Below, piece by piece: positions 11,683-54,033 of a stretch of 64,000 nucleotides of DNA. The notes beneath the pieces were generated by a model. It was not told where the DNA came from, did not search any database, and saw only the letters and a list, made by a program, of their open reading frames with translations. The stretch's first letter is position 1, and every line of letters begins with the position of its first letter. This stretch comes from Aptenodytes patagonicus (Eukaryota; Chordata; Aves; Sphenisciformes; Spheniscidae), in NCBI RefSeq assembly GCF_965638725.1, contig NC_134982.1, positions 45,431,182-45,495,181 on the forward strand, read 5' to 3'. Made by a program: the position numbers and the translations under genes.

Positions 11683-14600
11683 GTAGGTACCGGGCGGGCG
11701 GCGGGGCGGCGGGGCGGAGCAGCGCCGGGATCTCCGGCGGCTGCCCCGGGCGGCGGGCTGCGGCTCGGCGTCGCCGGAGGCTGCTGGAGCCCGTCGGTGC
11801 GGGGGTCTCGGCCCCTCGCCCGAGGGCGGAGGGTGTTGTAACCGGCTCTTTGTGCTTGCCTGCAGGACCACGGTCGGGTCGCGGCTGGCAGCGAAGGTAT
11901 GGCGACGTTAGGCGGGGAGCGTGCCGCCTCGCTCAGCGCTGCTCGGCGGGCGGTCTCCCTCCCCGCGCCGGGCAGCCTGTAGCTGGCAGGCCGGCAGGCG
12001 GTCTTGGCACACGGCGTAACCACCGCAGCTCGGCAGCGCGGCCTGCCTGTCCCCCGAGCGGGGTTTGGGTGGCTGTCGCCAGCGCCGTGTAGCCTACGCC
12101 GACCTCGGCGTAGTGCCGTGATGTGTCAGCTGTTGCTGCTACGAAGCTGACTTTGTAATTTTTGCCAATCGTCATGACATAAATGGTGATTCACGCTGTG
12201 GTGCAAGAGGCCTGTAACTTCTTAGCAGTCGTCTTTGTAAATTCCGGGATCCTTATTAGCTCACCTGGTTTGGCTGAATGATCCATAACTTTACGTTTTT
12301 TTTTCCTTAGCTGGGATGGAAATTCTACGATGCAGACGATTATCATTCTCCAGAGAATAAAAAGAAGATGGCAGAAGGGATACCACTAAATGATGAGGTA
12401 CCTTGTATAAACCCTGAAAGAACAGTCATCGACACGTTTATCTTTGTAACCTCTGGCACATCGTGTTAAAGTAGATTGTGCTTTATGTAGACTAGGCTGA
12501 CTGTAAGCATAGGCTGAACTTGTAGGTCTGCAGTCGGTAAGAGGGGGAGGCTTCTTGTGTTACAAAGGATTCTGCGTAAAAAAAGAGTTTATCAAAGTGC
12601 GCTTGGTAGCGCACAAGGGGTTTGATGCTGATTCAGGATTTGTCAGAAATCTCTCCCTCTACATCAATATACAGAATTGCAGCTTTAGATTACATGCTGC
12701 TTTGAGTTAAATACATGAAGACAGACAAATGTTTCTACTGAAGTACATCTCATCACTTTCAGTTACTGCAGTGATTACTCTGCAATAGTCTGTTTTATAT
12801 GCTCCTACTTAAAATGTGCTTCTTTCCCTTCAGCCTGTTCTTCAGCCTAAACAGATAAAAATGATCAATATAGTTTTACAATTCTTAACAAATTCAGAGG
12901 CTTGAGTAAATTAGAAAAGTTACAAGCTGACACCTCTTGCACTTCTTCTGGGAAACCTCCAGAAACATAAAGCTGAACTAGGGAGTTCTTCGAAGCACTC
13001 TCTATAGACTGAAAAAAAATTTCTAGATTCTTGTTAAAAACTTCAATCTTTTGCTAGTGGTTGGAAGGTCATATAAACCAGTACATCGTCTAAAGCAGCG
13101 TTGCACAATTGAATGACTAAACCATTGGTGTATGGTGCCCAGCAAGAGGGAAGCATCTCTTTTGAAACACCAGAGATGCAAAATTGTGAGGGCGTTCTTG
13201 AATGCCTGTGGGAAGTTATTCTGTGATGACAATAACAAAAAAATGTTGCATTTATTTGTCCACGTTATCATTTGCTGTGCTCACCCAGCAGTAACAGCAT
13301 TGAAAGATGAAATGGGACCAATTGTTCAGTGCTCGACAGGTATGACAAAAGTTTGTGGGAGCTTAAAATTTAAAACAAGATTATAATGAGATGATCAATC
13401 TCTCACATGATGTTTGCCTAACTACTGAGCAAAGGTGTTGCAAAACTGTGGCTATGATTACCTTTATTTGTGATTGCTGCTGACATAAAAATGACATAAT
13501 TAAGTTATTGCAGATAATTAAATTTAGATCTGTCTGTTCCTGGAAACCTCAACTTTGATCCAAAGCATTGTGTGCGTATGCCAAGATACAAGGAAAAAGA
13601 AAAAACAATTCAGGCTGTACATTTGAATTGTATAATAGAAGCAAGAGAGAAACTGACTGTCCTTCAAAGGTTTACAAGGTGTGTGCGACACATAAATACA
13701 TATTACTTCCATCAGATACTTGTAGGTATCTGTAATATAAAAAGTACTATTCTACTAAAAACATCTTATTGATAATACGCCTTGCACTTCTTGTTAGCCT
13801 TCAGGCAGTGGTAGCAAATCTACATTAGGAAGAAAGAGAATCAAAACTGAACTTGCTGTATAGTTTAATGCTAATTTTCATCTCTAGTCAAATGCTCTAG
13901 ATGTTAGAAGCAATTGTTTCAAATCAGTTTCATAAACAATTTCGAACTAACTTGTTTTCTTTCTAGGACAGGATTCCCTGGCTTTGTGCACTGCATGATA
14001 TACTAAGGAGGTAAGAGAACATCTAGCTTTAAGGAGTTTGGGCTAAAGATAAAAAAAGTACCAGAAGTATTTTCTCCATCACATTCCAAAGCAGAAATGT
14101 ATGTACTAGTGTAAAAACATTCTGCAGGTAGTAAAGCCATTCTATTTTCACTAATCTAAGCTATCATAATAATTGCTGAGGGTGAGATAATGCCTGAATA
14201 ATAGCGTTGGGAAAATTGTTGCCAATGATAGTTGTTTTTCTACTGTCTATGTAAAAATAATTTCAAGGATCCTGTTCAGTAATAAACCTAATAGCTACTT
14301 ACAAAGGATATAACCACAAAATACACCGATAATGACAGTAGCATAAAATTTTGTAAAATATTGCTAGTTTGAATAAGATACGGCATCAAGTTTGCTTGAC
14401 ACCATCTGCCATAGGATCCTCACAGAGAAGCTGATGAAGTATCGGCTGGATGAGCAGACAGGGAGGTGGATTGAAAACTGGCTGAACAGCCAGGCCCAGG
14501 CGGTGGTGATCAGTAGCACGAAGTCTAGTTGGAGGCCAGTAACTAGTGGTGTACCCCAGGGGTCAATACTGGGTCCAGTCCTGTTTAACATCTTCATTAA

Positions 14601-16581
14601 TGATCCGGATGATGGGGCAGAGTGTTCCCTCAGCAAGTTTGCAGATCACACCAAACTGGGAGGAGTGGCTGATCCAGAAGGACTTTGACAGACAGTAGAA
14701 ATGGGCTGACAGGAACCTCATGCAGTTCAAGAAGAAGTGCGAAGTCCTGCCCTGGGGAGGAACAACCCCAGGCACCAGTACAGACACTGAGAGGCACCCA
14801 GCTGGAAAGCAGCTTTGCAGAAAAAGACCTGGGGAGGCCTTGGTGGACACTCAAGTTGAACATGAGCCAGCAACGTGCTCTTCTGGCAAAGCAGGGCAGC
14901 AATATCCTGGGCTGCATTAGATGATGTATTGCCAGCAGGTCAAGGGAGGTGATCCTTCCCCTCTCCTCAGCACTGGTGAGGCCACACCTGGAGTACTGTG
15001 TCCAGCTCTGGGCTCCCCATTATGAGAGAGACATGGACATACTGGAGAGCATCCAATGAAGGGCCATGTAGATGATGAAGGGACTGGAGCATCTCCCAAA
15101 TGAGGAAGGGCTGGGGGAGCAGGGGCTGTTTAGCCTGGCTTTACACAGTGGCTGTTACGTGCTTGTGCACATCAGGTCAGCGTACCTCATTGGAGCACGG
15201 GTTAATTCACTGAGAAATTTATCGATCTGGATTGTTATGCTGGATCTATTGCTTTATGTTACATGCTAGGCCAAGGCCACTGCCCAGCTCCAGAAACTTT
15301 GCAAAATCAAGTATACTTTAAAAAAGCCTAATGCCAATGTTTAATTAGTAGTACTTATAAGTAGCTGAGACTGGCATTGGCTTACCTAGGTGATAATAGT
15401 AGGTATTATAAGTTCTTATCTTCCTGTGAACCAAAATCCGATGAACATAGCATGATTTTTATATAGGTTTATACCTAATTTTACTTTGATTACAGAATGT
15501 ATTTCTTAGGCAGACATTTCAGTCACTGTTCATAGAGACAACTAATTCTGGATTTGCTTTTCGGTGGAACAGACACACCCACAGTTTAATGCTTGCTTTA
15601 TTTTAAGAAACCTTGCCAGTAAAAAATACATGAGCAAGGCATTAGTTTACCTGCATCCAGTCCCTTGTTTAGCTTGAAGTGGGCATGTATGCAGTGCTAC
15701 CAATAAGTATGGTTACAGGAAACATAAAATTTAACATTACAGTTAAATCCGAGACAGTGAAAACAGATGTTGGAAGTATACCTGCATATGTATTTAAGAA
15801 CAGAGCTCTGTACTGTTCAGCAGCCACTTACTCTCTAGACAGATTAGTATAGTAATTTTATAGATAATGGGTGGGAGTTTGTATGGATATTCAGTTGCTG
15901 CTGTTCTCAGCAGTTAAGGAAATGGTCACGACACTTCCTTGTGCCTGAATTAAATTTAATTTAGGAAAGAACAGTGGCTAATAAAGAAGGTCCCCAAGAT
16001 TGAGATTTTACCAGGAGGCTGGCTAGCCTGGCCTCACTTTCAAATCACATCTTTACTTGCATTGGAAATTTCATTTCAAAATCCTGTCAAAATGACGAAA
16101 AAATGCCACGACTCCCAAGGCTGTCCTCTGCAAGGATCCAGGGCTTGTCTCCCTTCTTCAGCAGAACTGAAGAGCCATTTTGTTATACCACATGTGGATT
16201 TTTTTTTTTCTTTCTGATAGAGAAGACTCATGTAGACAAGATGCAATTCTGGCCTGTTCTGCACTAAAGAAGATGTATAGGTGTCTATTAGTTAGTGGAG
16301 CATCTGCAATTGAAAGCAACCAGCCAGAGCAACCAGGAGAAAATGCAGCACTAAAGATCCTCTTTGTTCATTTGGATGGGCCTATGGACATCATTGCTGG
16401 CCGCCTGAAGAAGAGGAGAGGACATTTTATGCCACCTGAACTTCTCAAGTCTCAGTTTGATACTCTGGAGCCTCCTAGCGCACCAGAAAATTTTATTACT
16501 GTCAGTCTAGAAAAATCTCTCCCTGAAATAGTGCTGGAGATTCAGCGTGCCATTTTTCAGGGTGAGGCTTTTCTGGAGTAA
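11642..16581 (+). CDS. IDNK: Gluconokinase (IDNK), five coding exons
   Basis: ATP-dependent phosphorylation of D-gluconate to 6-phosphogluconate, feeding the pentose phosphate pathway; a probably cytosolic P-loop kinase. Joining 11642-11682, 11866-11896, 12311-12397, 13967-14010 and 16221-16581 gives 187 residues, the length I recall for the human protein, with in-phase GT-AG introns. The Walker A loop GVSGCGKTT (8-16) is completed across the exon 1/2 junction. The conserved block [14 protein letters not shown] follows at about 27-40, then [21 protein letters not shown], and the lid region [11 protein letters not shown] near residue 140. The start is the ATG in a good Kozak context (gccatgg). 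The N-terminus before the P-loop is short, and Cys and Thr in the loop replace residues I recall as Ser in human (GSGKS). The gene lies head-on to UBQLN1, so their 3' ends converge. An alternative 3' end is described separately. Confidence 0.93.
11866..11896 (+). CDS. IDNK: IDNK coding exon 2 (31-base microexon)
   Basis: The acceptor is tgcctgcag|g and the donor aag|gtatgg. It completes the P-loop lysine and encodes residues 14-24 ([11 protein letters not shown]), ending in phase 0. Confidence 0.88.
12311..12397 (+). CDS. IDNK: IDNK coding exon 3
   Basis: Residues 25-53, including the conserved gluconokinase block [12 protein letters not shown]. Poly-T acceptor (ttttccttag), donor gag|gtacct, phase 0 at both ends. 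Confidence 0.95.
13967..14010 (+). CDS. IDNK: IDNK coding exon 4
   Basis: Residues 54-67 plus two bases of Arg68 ([14 protein letters not shown]). Acceptor tttctttctag, donor gag|gtaaga. Confidence 0.93.
14386..15135 (+). mobile_element. CR1 LINE fragment in IDNK intron 4
   Basis: Encodes a decayed CR1 reverse-transcriptase segment in the plus orientation. [20 protein letters not shown] is clear at about 14549-14608; the usual FADDTKLGG appears as FADHTKLGG, with the catalytic second Asp changed to His, and the downstream frame is broken. It ends inside the C-terminal coding part (GLFSLA) without the CR1 3' tail, so it is truncated at both ends. Boundaries are accurate to about 10 bases. Confidence 0.9.
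16221..16581 (+). CDS. IDNK: IDNK coding exon 5 with stop codon
   Basis: Residues 68-187 and the stop TAA at 16579-16581. Acceptor ctttctgatag. It carries LACSALKK, a variable loop ([16 protein letters not shown]), the strand KILFVHLDG and the lid block [19 protein letters not shown]. The sequence ggagtaagt at the end is both the stop codon and a near-perfect splice donor (ga|gtaagt). Confidence 0.93.
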
Positions 16582-17280
16582 GTTTCTGAATTACACATAC
16601 AGAAATTCATACAGAAATTCCCTTAAGGATATCAAGGGTATGAAACAGCATTTTAATTATCAAATTGATTATTAAATCAAAACAACTTATTTTTCCTGAT
16701 AATTAAATGGATTGCAGTGTTAAGAGTTCGGTTACTACTGTTGGTATTTTTATCATGGCTCTGTAAAAGACATACAAGATGAAATTTTCAAAAAATGTCA
16801 ACTTTTTAAACCCTTCACCATATGAAGTTAAACCCCTCATTTTAGGAAGAGCCTGCTTTTGAAAATCCTGCCAAGGGTCACACACAATAATTTAATTTCT
16901 TCATTTTAATTTTACTCTGTCAAACATGGGGATGGGCACATCTGCTATTAAGTAATGAAATAATTTACAGCTTTGTTAGAAACAGTATTTTTATTTTTCT
17001 AGAAGTATAAGAGACAGGAACATGCATGATGAAGTTTGGTGCCCGACACTACCACTGTCTCACTGCCAGATTTTCAACAAGTTGTAGCTTCTGTGTTTGT
17101 GTCCTTGCTAACCTCACCAGGACACTGGTGACTTCATGAGAGCTTTCGTGAACTCTTACTGTATGCATTGAACTCCAAGCCAAAAAATGTGAGAAAAAAG
17201 GTAGCAGTGGTGAGACAATATACAAAATATAATTGTATGGCAAGCTTTAGAAATAAAGTATAAGCGGCATCATATTGGCT
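16582..17280 (+). other. IDNK: Probable IDNK 3' UTR (short form)
   Basis: Non-coding sequence from the stop codon to the first downstream AATAAA at 17252-17257. The cleavage point is inferred at 15-30 bases past the signal. Confidence 0.55.
17252..17257 (+). terminator. IDNK: Poly(A) signal AATAAA, IDNK short form
   Basis: First canonical hexamer downstream of the exon 5 stop codon on the plus strand. Confidence 0.55.
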
Positions 17281-17832
17281 CTGAACTCGCATCTTTCATG
17301 TACAAAGCGTACCCGTTGAAGTGCAGCGGAGAGTGAGTCAACCAGTGATCTAAGATACTGAATACAAGATTGATGGGTGTTTCCTTCTTCTAGAAAAACA
17401 ACTTACTTTTTCATAGTTGGACCTTCTCCTTCACTTCCCTTTTCTGGTGTGCTTTAGTCTTCCACCTCAGCCAATGTCCAGTCCAATGTATGCTTATGGA
17501 TAGGTGTTCATACAACTGCTTTAAAGCGTAACATCAAACTATTTCTGATACATTTTTCGCATCTTTTTTTGTGATCAGAAAATCCAAAATATCCCATCAG
17601 TTACCTAACTCCCAGTATTTAAGGTTAAAATCCTTTTTTATTCCCAAAGTATTTTTTAAAAAGTTATTTATGACTTGTTACACAAGAGGTGCCTTTCTAG
17701 CTTAACTTAATGAATGAAAACTGCAGATAGTTTCTTTAAGAAAGATTCGAATCACATCTGAATGGAGTCATCCCCATGTGCCGTTGCACATGGATTATTT
17801 TTAGTGACATACTTTTTTTTTTTTATTTCTAG

Positions 17833-17854
17833 GATGATGGATGAACTCCTTTAG
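17833..17854 (+). CDS. IDNK: Possible alternative last exon of IDNK
   Basis: A strong acceptor (poly-T then atttctag) ends at 17832. Splicing from the donor at 16577|16578 to here is in phase and replaces the stop by the ending E-M-M-D-E-L-L, giving 193 residues. A poly(A) signal follows at 18001. The five-exon form of 187 residues fits the family length better, so this is at most a minor isoform. Confidence 0.35.
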
Positions 17855-18000
17855 AAGCAAAACTCATGTTTCAAAGCATCTTTGGTATAATTTTTACTTG
17901 GATAACTAGTTGAAAAACATTCGTCTTGGTTCTCATTTTATATGAGTAGTAAGGGCTTTGTGGTTTACCAGACACAGATCTACTGTGCTTAGATCAGTGC

Positions 18001-18006
18001 AATAAA
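18001..18006 (+). terminator. Poly(A) signal AATAAA, downstream of the alternative IDNK exon
   Basis: Canonical hexamer 147 bases after the alternative stop codon. A second one occurs at 18499-18504. Either could end a long IDNK transcript. Confidence 0.4.
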
Positions 18007-18519
18007 TGGGCATTATCTGACCGAAAGCGGGCATTTTTAGATACAGATTTGGGATTGTAGCCATTAACACACCCACCCAGAAGTGGTCTTTTCCTGTTTG
18101 TTCTTGACCTGGAGGGAGAGTACCGGGCAGTTACCAGTTTGTCTGCTGCTGTACCCTACAGCAGCACTAGAAAAAACGCTTGCTCTCAATTCAGAGCCTG
18201 TTTATTCTGAGAGCCAAGGTGCAAGCTTAAGAGTTAGAGGCTAAGTTAAGTGCAAGAGACAGGCATGTCTGGCTGATTCTTAACACCCTCAAATTTTGGA
18301 GACTAGGCACCTCTTCAGACCAAGTGACTTGTAGTACTGTAAAAGTGTAGTAGCTACGACAATCAAAGAAATGGCACCCTCTTGTGGTACCTCTGCTTTT
18401 AATGAAGTCTTCATATTTTCTCAATACACCATTTTACAAAGAGCTTTTCTAATACACCCATTATTAAGTACAGATTTACGCTCACTTTTTTCAGACACAA
18501 TAAAACTAGATCAGGTCAC

Positions 18520-21500
18520 TGTACAGTGATGGGAAAGCAGCTGCATCCTGTCGCAAACAAATTATCAGACCTTCAAATAAAAAAAATACTGGGCAACATT
18601 TTCAAGCGTGAGCACTGAAAAGACTAGTTTTCAGATCTGCTTGTCAGCATTTAAAACATGCTTACAGAGGGGCTGGCACTAACAGAAAATTGTACTCAAC
18701 ACTTAAAAACCATTCTCTCTTAGGGAAGTCTTTGTCAGCACCTTGGGTTTTGGAATTCTTTTCTAAACAAAATAGTATGTTCTTACAGGCAGTTCATGCT
18801 TCTTCAAATTAGGTCCAGGTATTTCTCACTTTCCTCTAATGACAGGAATATTTCCTTCCCTTAACCTTCGAATGTATTTGCCTTTTGCTTTTACTTAAAG
18901 CAAAACAAAGTATTTCCACAGTTCAAATGATGCTGAAAGGACAACAAAGTGACCATTTAAATTAACGTGCCATTAATCTTGTGACAGGTGCAGTTTTCAC
19001 TGCTGGAGTTCAGTACTTTAGTCTGTTACGTCCTAATTAGCTGTGCTTGAAGGTTGTAATCCCCTCTTAACATCCTTCCATTAAATGAAGACACCTCTGT
19101 ACCTTCACTGTTCTAGCCTCCCCATTAACCAGAAATTATCAGCACCTAAAAGCTAGTCATATTTTGCAGACCTAGTGTTCATGAGATCCTCCTGTTTCCA
19201 GGAAAGGGCAGCTGGCAGTACGTGGATGAACACAGTTTAAACACGCACCAGTTTTTTTCAGAATGCTGATCTGAAGATAATGCCAATCACCTGCATTTCT
19301 CTCTCAGAATCTCAGAAGAGGAGGGAGTTTGCCTCTACCTTGCTCCATCTCGGAGCAATGGGGACAGATACAGCCAAAAAAATTGCAGAACCTGCCCCTC
19401 TCAACAAACAAGTAGAAACCAAGAAGCCATTACTTTCCCTGGAAAGTGCAGGTGATGACATCTTCAGGAACACAACTTCTTAGAGATGCTTTCCCTCTAA
19501 ACTCTTCCTGCTTACTTTTTATTTAGAAAAGGAAGGTTGCAAGACTCCTGGGAAACTTTTCATTAGCTCCATCCGATGTTTGATTTATTTTCCCCAACAC
19601 AGAACCAGGCTTGTGTACTTAGCTGGACAGAACTGTTGCAATTTACTGTTTCTCAAACTTTTGCCACAGTGCCACATCTCTGAACTTTACAATGCTAAAT
19701 CCGCAGGGGCTTGCAGGAGTGGTTGGCTTTTTCCCCTCTATAGGGAAAGCCGGTTTGGTTTCTGCCGGCCTGTTCACATGCGGCTGCAGGAATGCACAAA
19801 TTGTTTAAAAAGAATACTGAACTTGCATTTTGCAGGGCTATCTGCAGATGCCAGCTCCACAATTTGAGACAGTTCCAGATACTGTATAGAAGGTTGTTGT
19901 CAACTTAAGCAGTTAAGTAGTCTGTTGCCTGCTATTCTGAAAGACAACAGAGCATTACTTCCGTTCATTTATATCCTCTGCATCACAAATTAAAGGATTA
20001 AGATGGCAGTCATCCAAATGCTAACCACATAAAACCGCTCCCCGATTTTAATGATGCTGTGCATATGTACAGTGGAAGGCAACGATTGCAGAACAATCCC
20101 TGTACATAGGTTTCATTTACCCGCCCAAACATAATCCTACAACATTTAATTTACTTTTTTTTTTTTTTTTTTAAATGAACACTGTATTAGGGATGTTGTA
20201 TTCAGGTTAATTGCAATTCAGGTTAGTTGGGCAGGTTACTTTTATCTAGCTCAGGTTATTTGGATGCAAGTTTTCTGTCCATATTTTGAAATACATTTAG
20301 CAAAGGCAGCAAAAACTAAGGAGGAAACATCTGGAGTTAGAAATTGCTTTTCCTGTCTCTGCCACAAGCACAAGCTATCTATGGAAGGTACATGGTCTAT
20401 ACCTCCTCAAGACTGTGTGCTAAGCACAGTTTGTAAAATGCTGGGTAAATACTGTATCTACTACAACATAAGCATTTTGCAATGCTATAATGAGGAAATA
20501 AAAATGAAATGTTAGATCCCAATAGCAGTATTCATTCATACATTAAACACAGGAAGGGTAGAGTCATCTTAAACTGCACAGGTTGTCTATACAGGCAAAA
20601 GAACAGACCCAGCTGCCTGCCAGCTCGGCTCTAAATTGGGGTGGTTACTTTATTTTGCAGGCACTGAACCAAGAGAATTAGACAGACCACATCCTTTACA
20701 AAACTAGCCATCCTGCTGTCACATTCCCAGTAGTGCTGTAACAGCGTTTGCTTAGAATGCACGCGGTTTAAATCTTTTAAATGGCATCTGTCAGTTCACA
20801 CTACCATGACTTTCAGCTTTTTTTCTTTTTGCAGCAGTTACTTTCTCTAGCAGTAGTTTGATGATCAGGCAAGGCAGTTTTGTAGACAATCCTATCAGAT
20901 CATTTGATCCAATGTAGGGGAAAAGAAGAAAGTAGGAAAAGAAAGAGCCAAGTTTCAGGCACACGTGCCCTTCTCCTGGTCCAAGATGCAAGCAGCAGTT
21001 TTCAAATACAAGTTATCGAAGTGCTCAGAGTTAACTATAAGATTGCTTCTGAAAGAAAAGGTAGATGATAATTCTGAAGAAAGAATTTTAGAGGGACAGG
21101 AAAAGGGGCAACGAGTATGGGGGCGGGGGGCGTGAACAGGAACATTGTAATATGCTATTAAACCAACAAGTGTGATCTTTCTTTTATTGTTAAAGATGTA
21201 ATAAAAAGTCTTACCCTACTTATAAACCTTGTTCTACTTACTGTGCTTTCTCACAAAACTAAAATTCCTCCTGTGCAAAAGATAGCTCAGTGTTTTACCA
21301 CTACTTACAAGAAAGTTAGTAACGGTTGTTACTAGTTGACAATAGTTACTGATAAATATAGATTGTATTTCAATAAGGAAACTTAGTTCAAGGGCTCATT
21401 GTAAAATTTCAGTCAAAATTCATCTCTTGTTGAATTGCAGTAAAATTTGACTTCAAATATAGTGTCACTTAGTTTGTAACGTGCAACTGAGATACTTACA

Positions 21501-22779
21501 TAGGTGAAACGAATGTTGTCTCAAGATAGGTGTTCATGCTTGTTAGATTCATTGTTTTAGTGCCTTGGTAAAGCTTGGTAAAAATTATTCCATTCCCTAC
21601 CTCACCCTCGCCCTTTCATTTGACAGTGGCCTTTTTGGATGTTACGGATTGTATTCTTAAAAGGACCTGCCTTCTGAATGATGAGGGGTCTTACTTTTTT
21701 AAAGCAAGGTCCCAGTAAGGCACACTATAAAGTCAAGTCACATTAGTTACTTTGAAGATCCTAATAAATAGTCATTGAGAAAATAACTGTAAAAAGGTAG
21801 TGATTATTCTACAGAAACTACTTGCTATCTGTCACTTCCCTATTACAGCCTTACACTCAGTGCAATGAAAGCTACCCACCCAATAGAACTCACTGTGAAG
21901 GTATGATGATGGGCGCGATCACTGGCTAGGAAATAAAAGTAGTAATAATTTTGTACCCAAACTGTAGGTATTTTAAAAGGTTTTGATTATATTAAATTCA
22001 TCTTACCAATAGATTCTATTTTAATTTATTTCTGTTTATTTAACACTCCATGCTGCTGCATCTATGAGACTTTGATCCAAAGGCCAACCAAGAGATTTTC
22101 TTGAACTTTTCCCAGTACCATGTGCGTCAGCAGTATTTGATCGATTTACTTACTGGCAAAGTAAGAGACAAGATTCCTGGACAGTGAGTGAAACTTCTCT
22201 TCTGTGATAAGACAAATGCGGTTACTGCCAACAAAACTGCATACATGGCTTTGCCAAAAGTTTTTAAAATTTCACTATATGCTGAAGTGTGCTCAACTTC
22301 TTCTTTTATATCGCATTATAATTTTGCTTCATCAAATTGATTAACAACTTTTGAGTTAAAATAGGTAATTTTACACCATTTGCAAGCAATGATTTTTAGA
22401 GCAAACTGAATTTATACTTGTACCATCAAAAAAAAAAAAAGACTGTTCAAACCAAGTGTTTAAAAGCAGTACAGGAATTCAGTGAGCACGTTCACAACTA
22501 CACTGATGCGGAAGACCAGTAAAAAGCAGGTGCTATTCAGTAACACACACAGTAGCGTCTTTTATTCTGCTTACCCCCACTTTATCTAAGCTAGCAGTCT
22601 TCAAGATCATATGCCTCTTGCCCTCTTCCCTCCACCTCACACTCCAAGAGTTGTTAACTAATCTTAGCCCAGAGCTGGTGAATACTCCCAGAGCTTGTTC
22701 TCAAATGCCAACTCTTAAGTTGGTCAGTCATCTTGAATTCTAGGTAATCATCAACTGCAAACACACTTGAGACAAGATG
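18520..22779. other. Intergenic DNA between converging IDNK and UBQLN1
   Basis: AT-rich sequence with no recognisable coding exon on either strand. It contains a poly-T tract (about 20154-20172) and a G-rich run near 21118-21131. No CR1 copy is visible. Confidence 0.6.
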
Positions 22780-23824
22780 CTTAAAGATTTTTTAATTCAT
22801 TTATTACCTGTGCACAACAGAAGTAACTACCAATAAAAACTCAAAAGATATACAGTATTTTTTACATGGTGGTTAAAAGTAATTAGAATATCACATGACC
22901 ATGAATGAAAGTAATGTTTCCAATTACAAATCAGCATAGATGTTAGAATCTCAATGGAACAAGCCAGAAAGCCTTAGAAGCAGTTCCAGAGCACAAGGCA
23001 GCGCCCCTTTAATTTGCACAATGATAAAGGTAATTTACAGTTAATCTTTGTGAATATTGAGACAATGTTACAATGCAAGTTTCTGTACAGTTAGATATAA
23101 AGAGATAACCAGAACAGTAATTCTAGTGTATTTTAACTGAACTTGCTTAAGCATTTTTGCTGAGATGGTTACCAAAGGTGCTGGAAGATTCTACACCAAA
23201 AACATGTCTTATGACTCCCCCCCCCCCCCCCGGCTTTTTTGCATTACTTATAATCTCATTCTATTGCAATGTGTAAATCTCTAGAAATGAGCTGTCTCCA
23301 TTGTATATATTGTGTTTATACTTTATACAAATTAAAGCAAAAAATGGTAGATTACTCAAGTGGTATAAATCTTACAGCATTTTGCTAGCAAAAAAAAAAA
23401 ACATGCCAAAGTCACAATAAGCAGTATTGGTACCCACAAATTGTAGCTTCAATTAATTTGTTTCCTTTTTAATTTGTATTCTACATAAATTACTACTGAA
23501 GGCTAATGTTTAAGTAGTAAATAAATTGGACAGTTGTAGGTCAGACAAAACCTGTTCACTCAACTGTGAAAGCTGATATTGTTTCCAAAAAAAAAAAATC
23601 ACAAATAATGCAGAACAAAAGAAGTGTGATGCATGCAACAGAGTGAAAATGCATTGATTCCCACTGTTTGAAGAAAACTACTGCACTCCACCTTAAAATG
23701 CATCAGACCGATTTTAGTTTAACAAGACAATCCCAAAAGTCAGAATGAAATAAAGCAAATATTTTAAAGATTTAAGAGCTGTTATCAAAAATAAATTACA
23801 TTTTTTCAAGTTAAAGAAACACTG
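22780..23824 (-). other. UBQLN1: Probable UBQLN1 3' UTR
   Basis: Runs from the UBQLN1 stop codon to the minus-strand AATAAA at 22800-22805. It includes a run of 15 C (23217-23231; G on the transcript) and several A/T-rich stretches. The end is inferred; a further signal at 22561-22566 would lengthen it by about 240 bases. Confidence 0.6.
22800..22805 (-). terminator. UBQLN1: Poly(A) signal AATAAA for UBQLN1
   Basis: tttatt on the plus strand reads AATAAA on the transcript, about 1.0 kb after the stop codon. Confidence 0.55.
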
Positions 23825-53812
<29,988 letters not shown>

Positions 53813-53969
53813 AGCAGAGGGGGGGAAGGAGGCCTGGCCGGCTGCGGGCGCCCGGCTCCCAGCGGCTCCAGGCGAGCCCTCCGCGCACCGCAGCTCAGCG
53901 CAGCGCCCGCGACACCCGCTCCCGCAGCGGCGGGCGGAAACAGCCCGGCTCGGCCGCGGCGCGCGCTGA

Positions 53970-53976
53970 TGACGTC
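53970..53976 (+). promoter_or_regulatory. CRE/ATF-like site TGACGTC
   Basis: Seven of eight bases of the CRE palindrome TGACGTCA, about 160 bases upstream of the UBQLN1 start codon, a common position for CREB/ATF sites in CpG-island promoters. Confidence 0.5.
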
Positions 53977-54033
53977 CCGCATCGGGGAAGTTACTAGAAA
54001 GGGGTGCCGTCTGCCCGGGCGTGGGCTCGCCCG

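Larger units (their letters stand above)
11100..12130 (+). promoter_or_regulatory. CpG-island promoter of IDNK
   Basis: About 1 kb of very GC- and CpG-rich sequence surrounds the first two IDNK exons, with several GGGCGG/CCGCCC-type GC boxes and no TATA box in the usual position. Long open frames on both strands here (up to 310 codons on the minus strand) follow from the low stop-codon density of GC-rich DNA. They give Pro/Arg/Ala-rich translations with no domain, so they are not called as genes. The transcription start is inferred to lie shortly upstream of the ATG at 11642. Confidence 0.75.

Noticed and set aside
11091-12023. 310-codon minus-strand open frame and several overlapping plus-strand frames in the IDNK CpG island
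   Set aside because: Pro/Arg/Ala-rich translations with no domain, open in several frames at once because GC-rich DNA lacks stops. The interval is explained by the IDNK promoter and exons 1-2.
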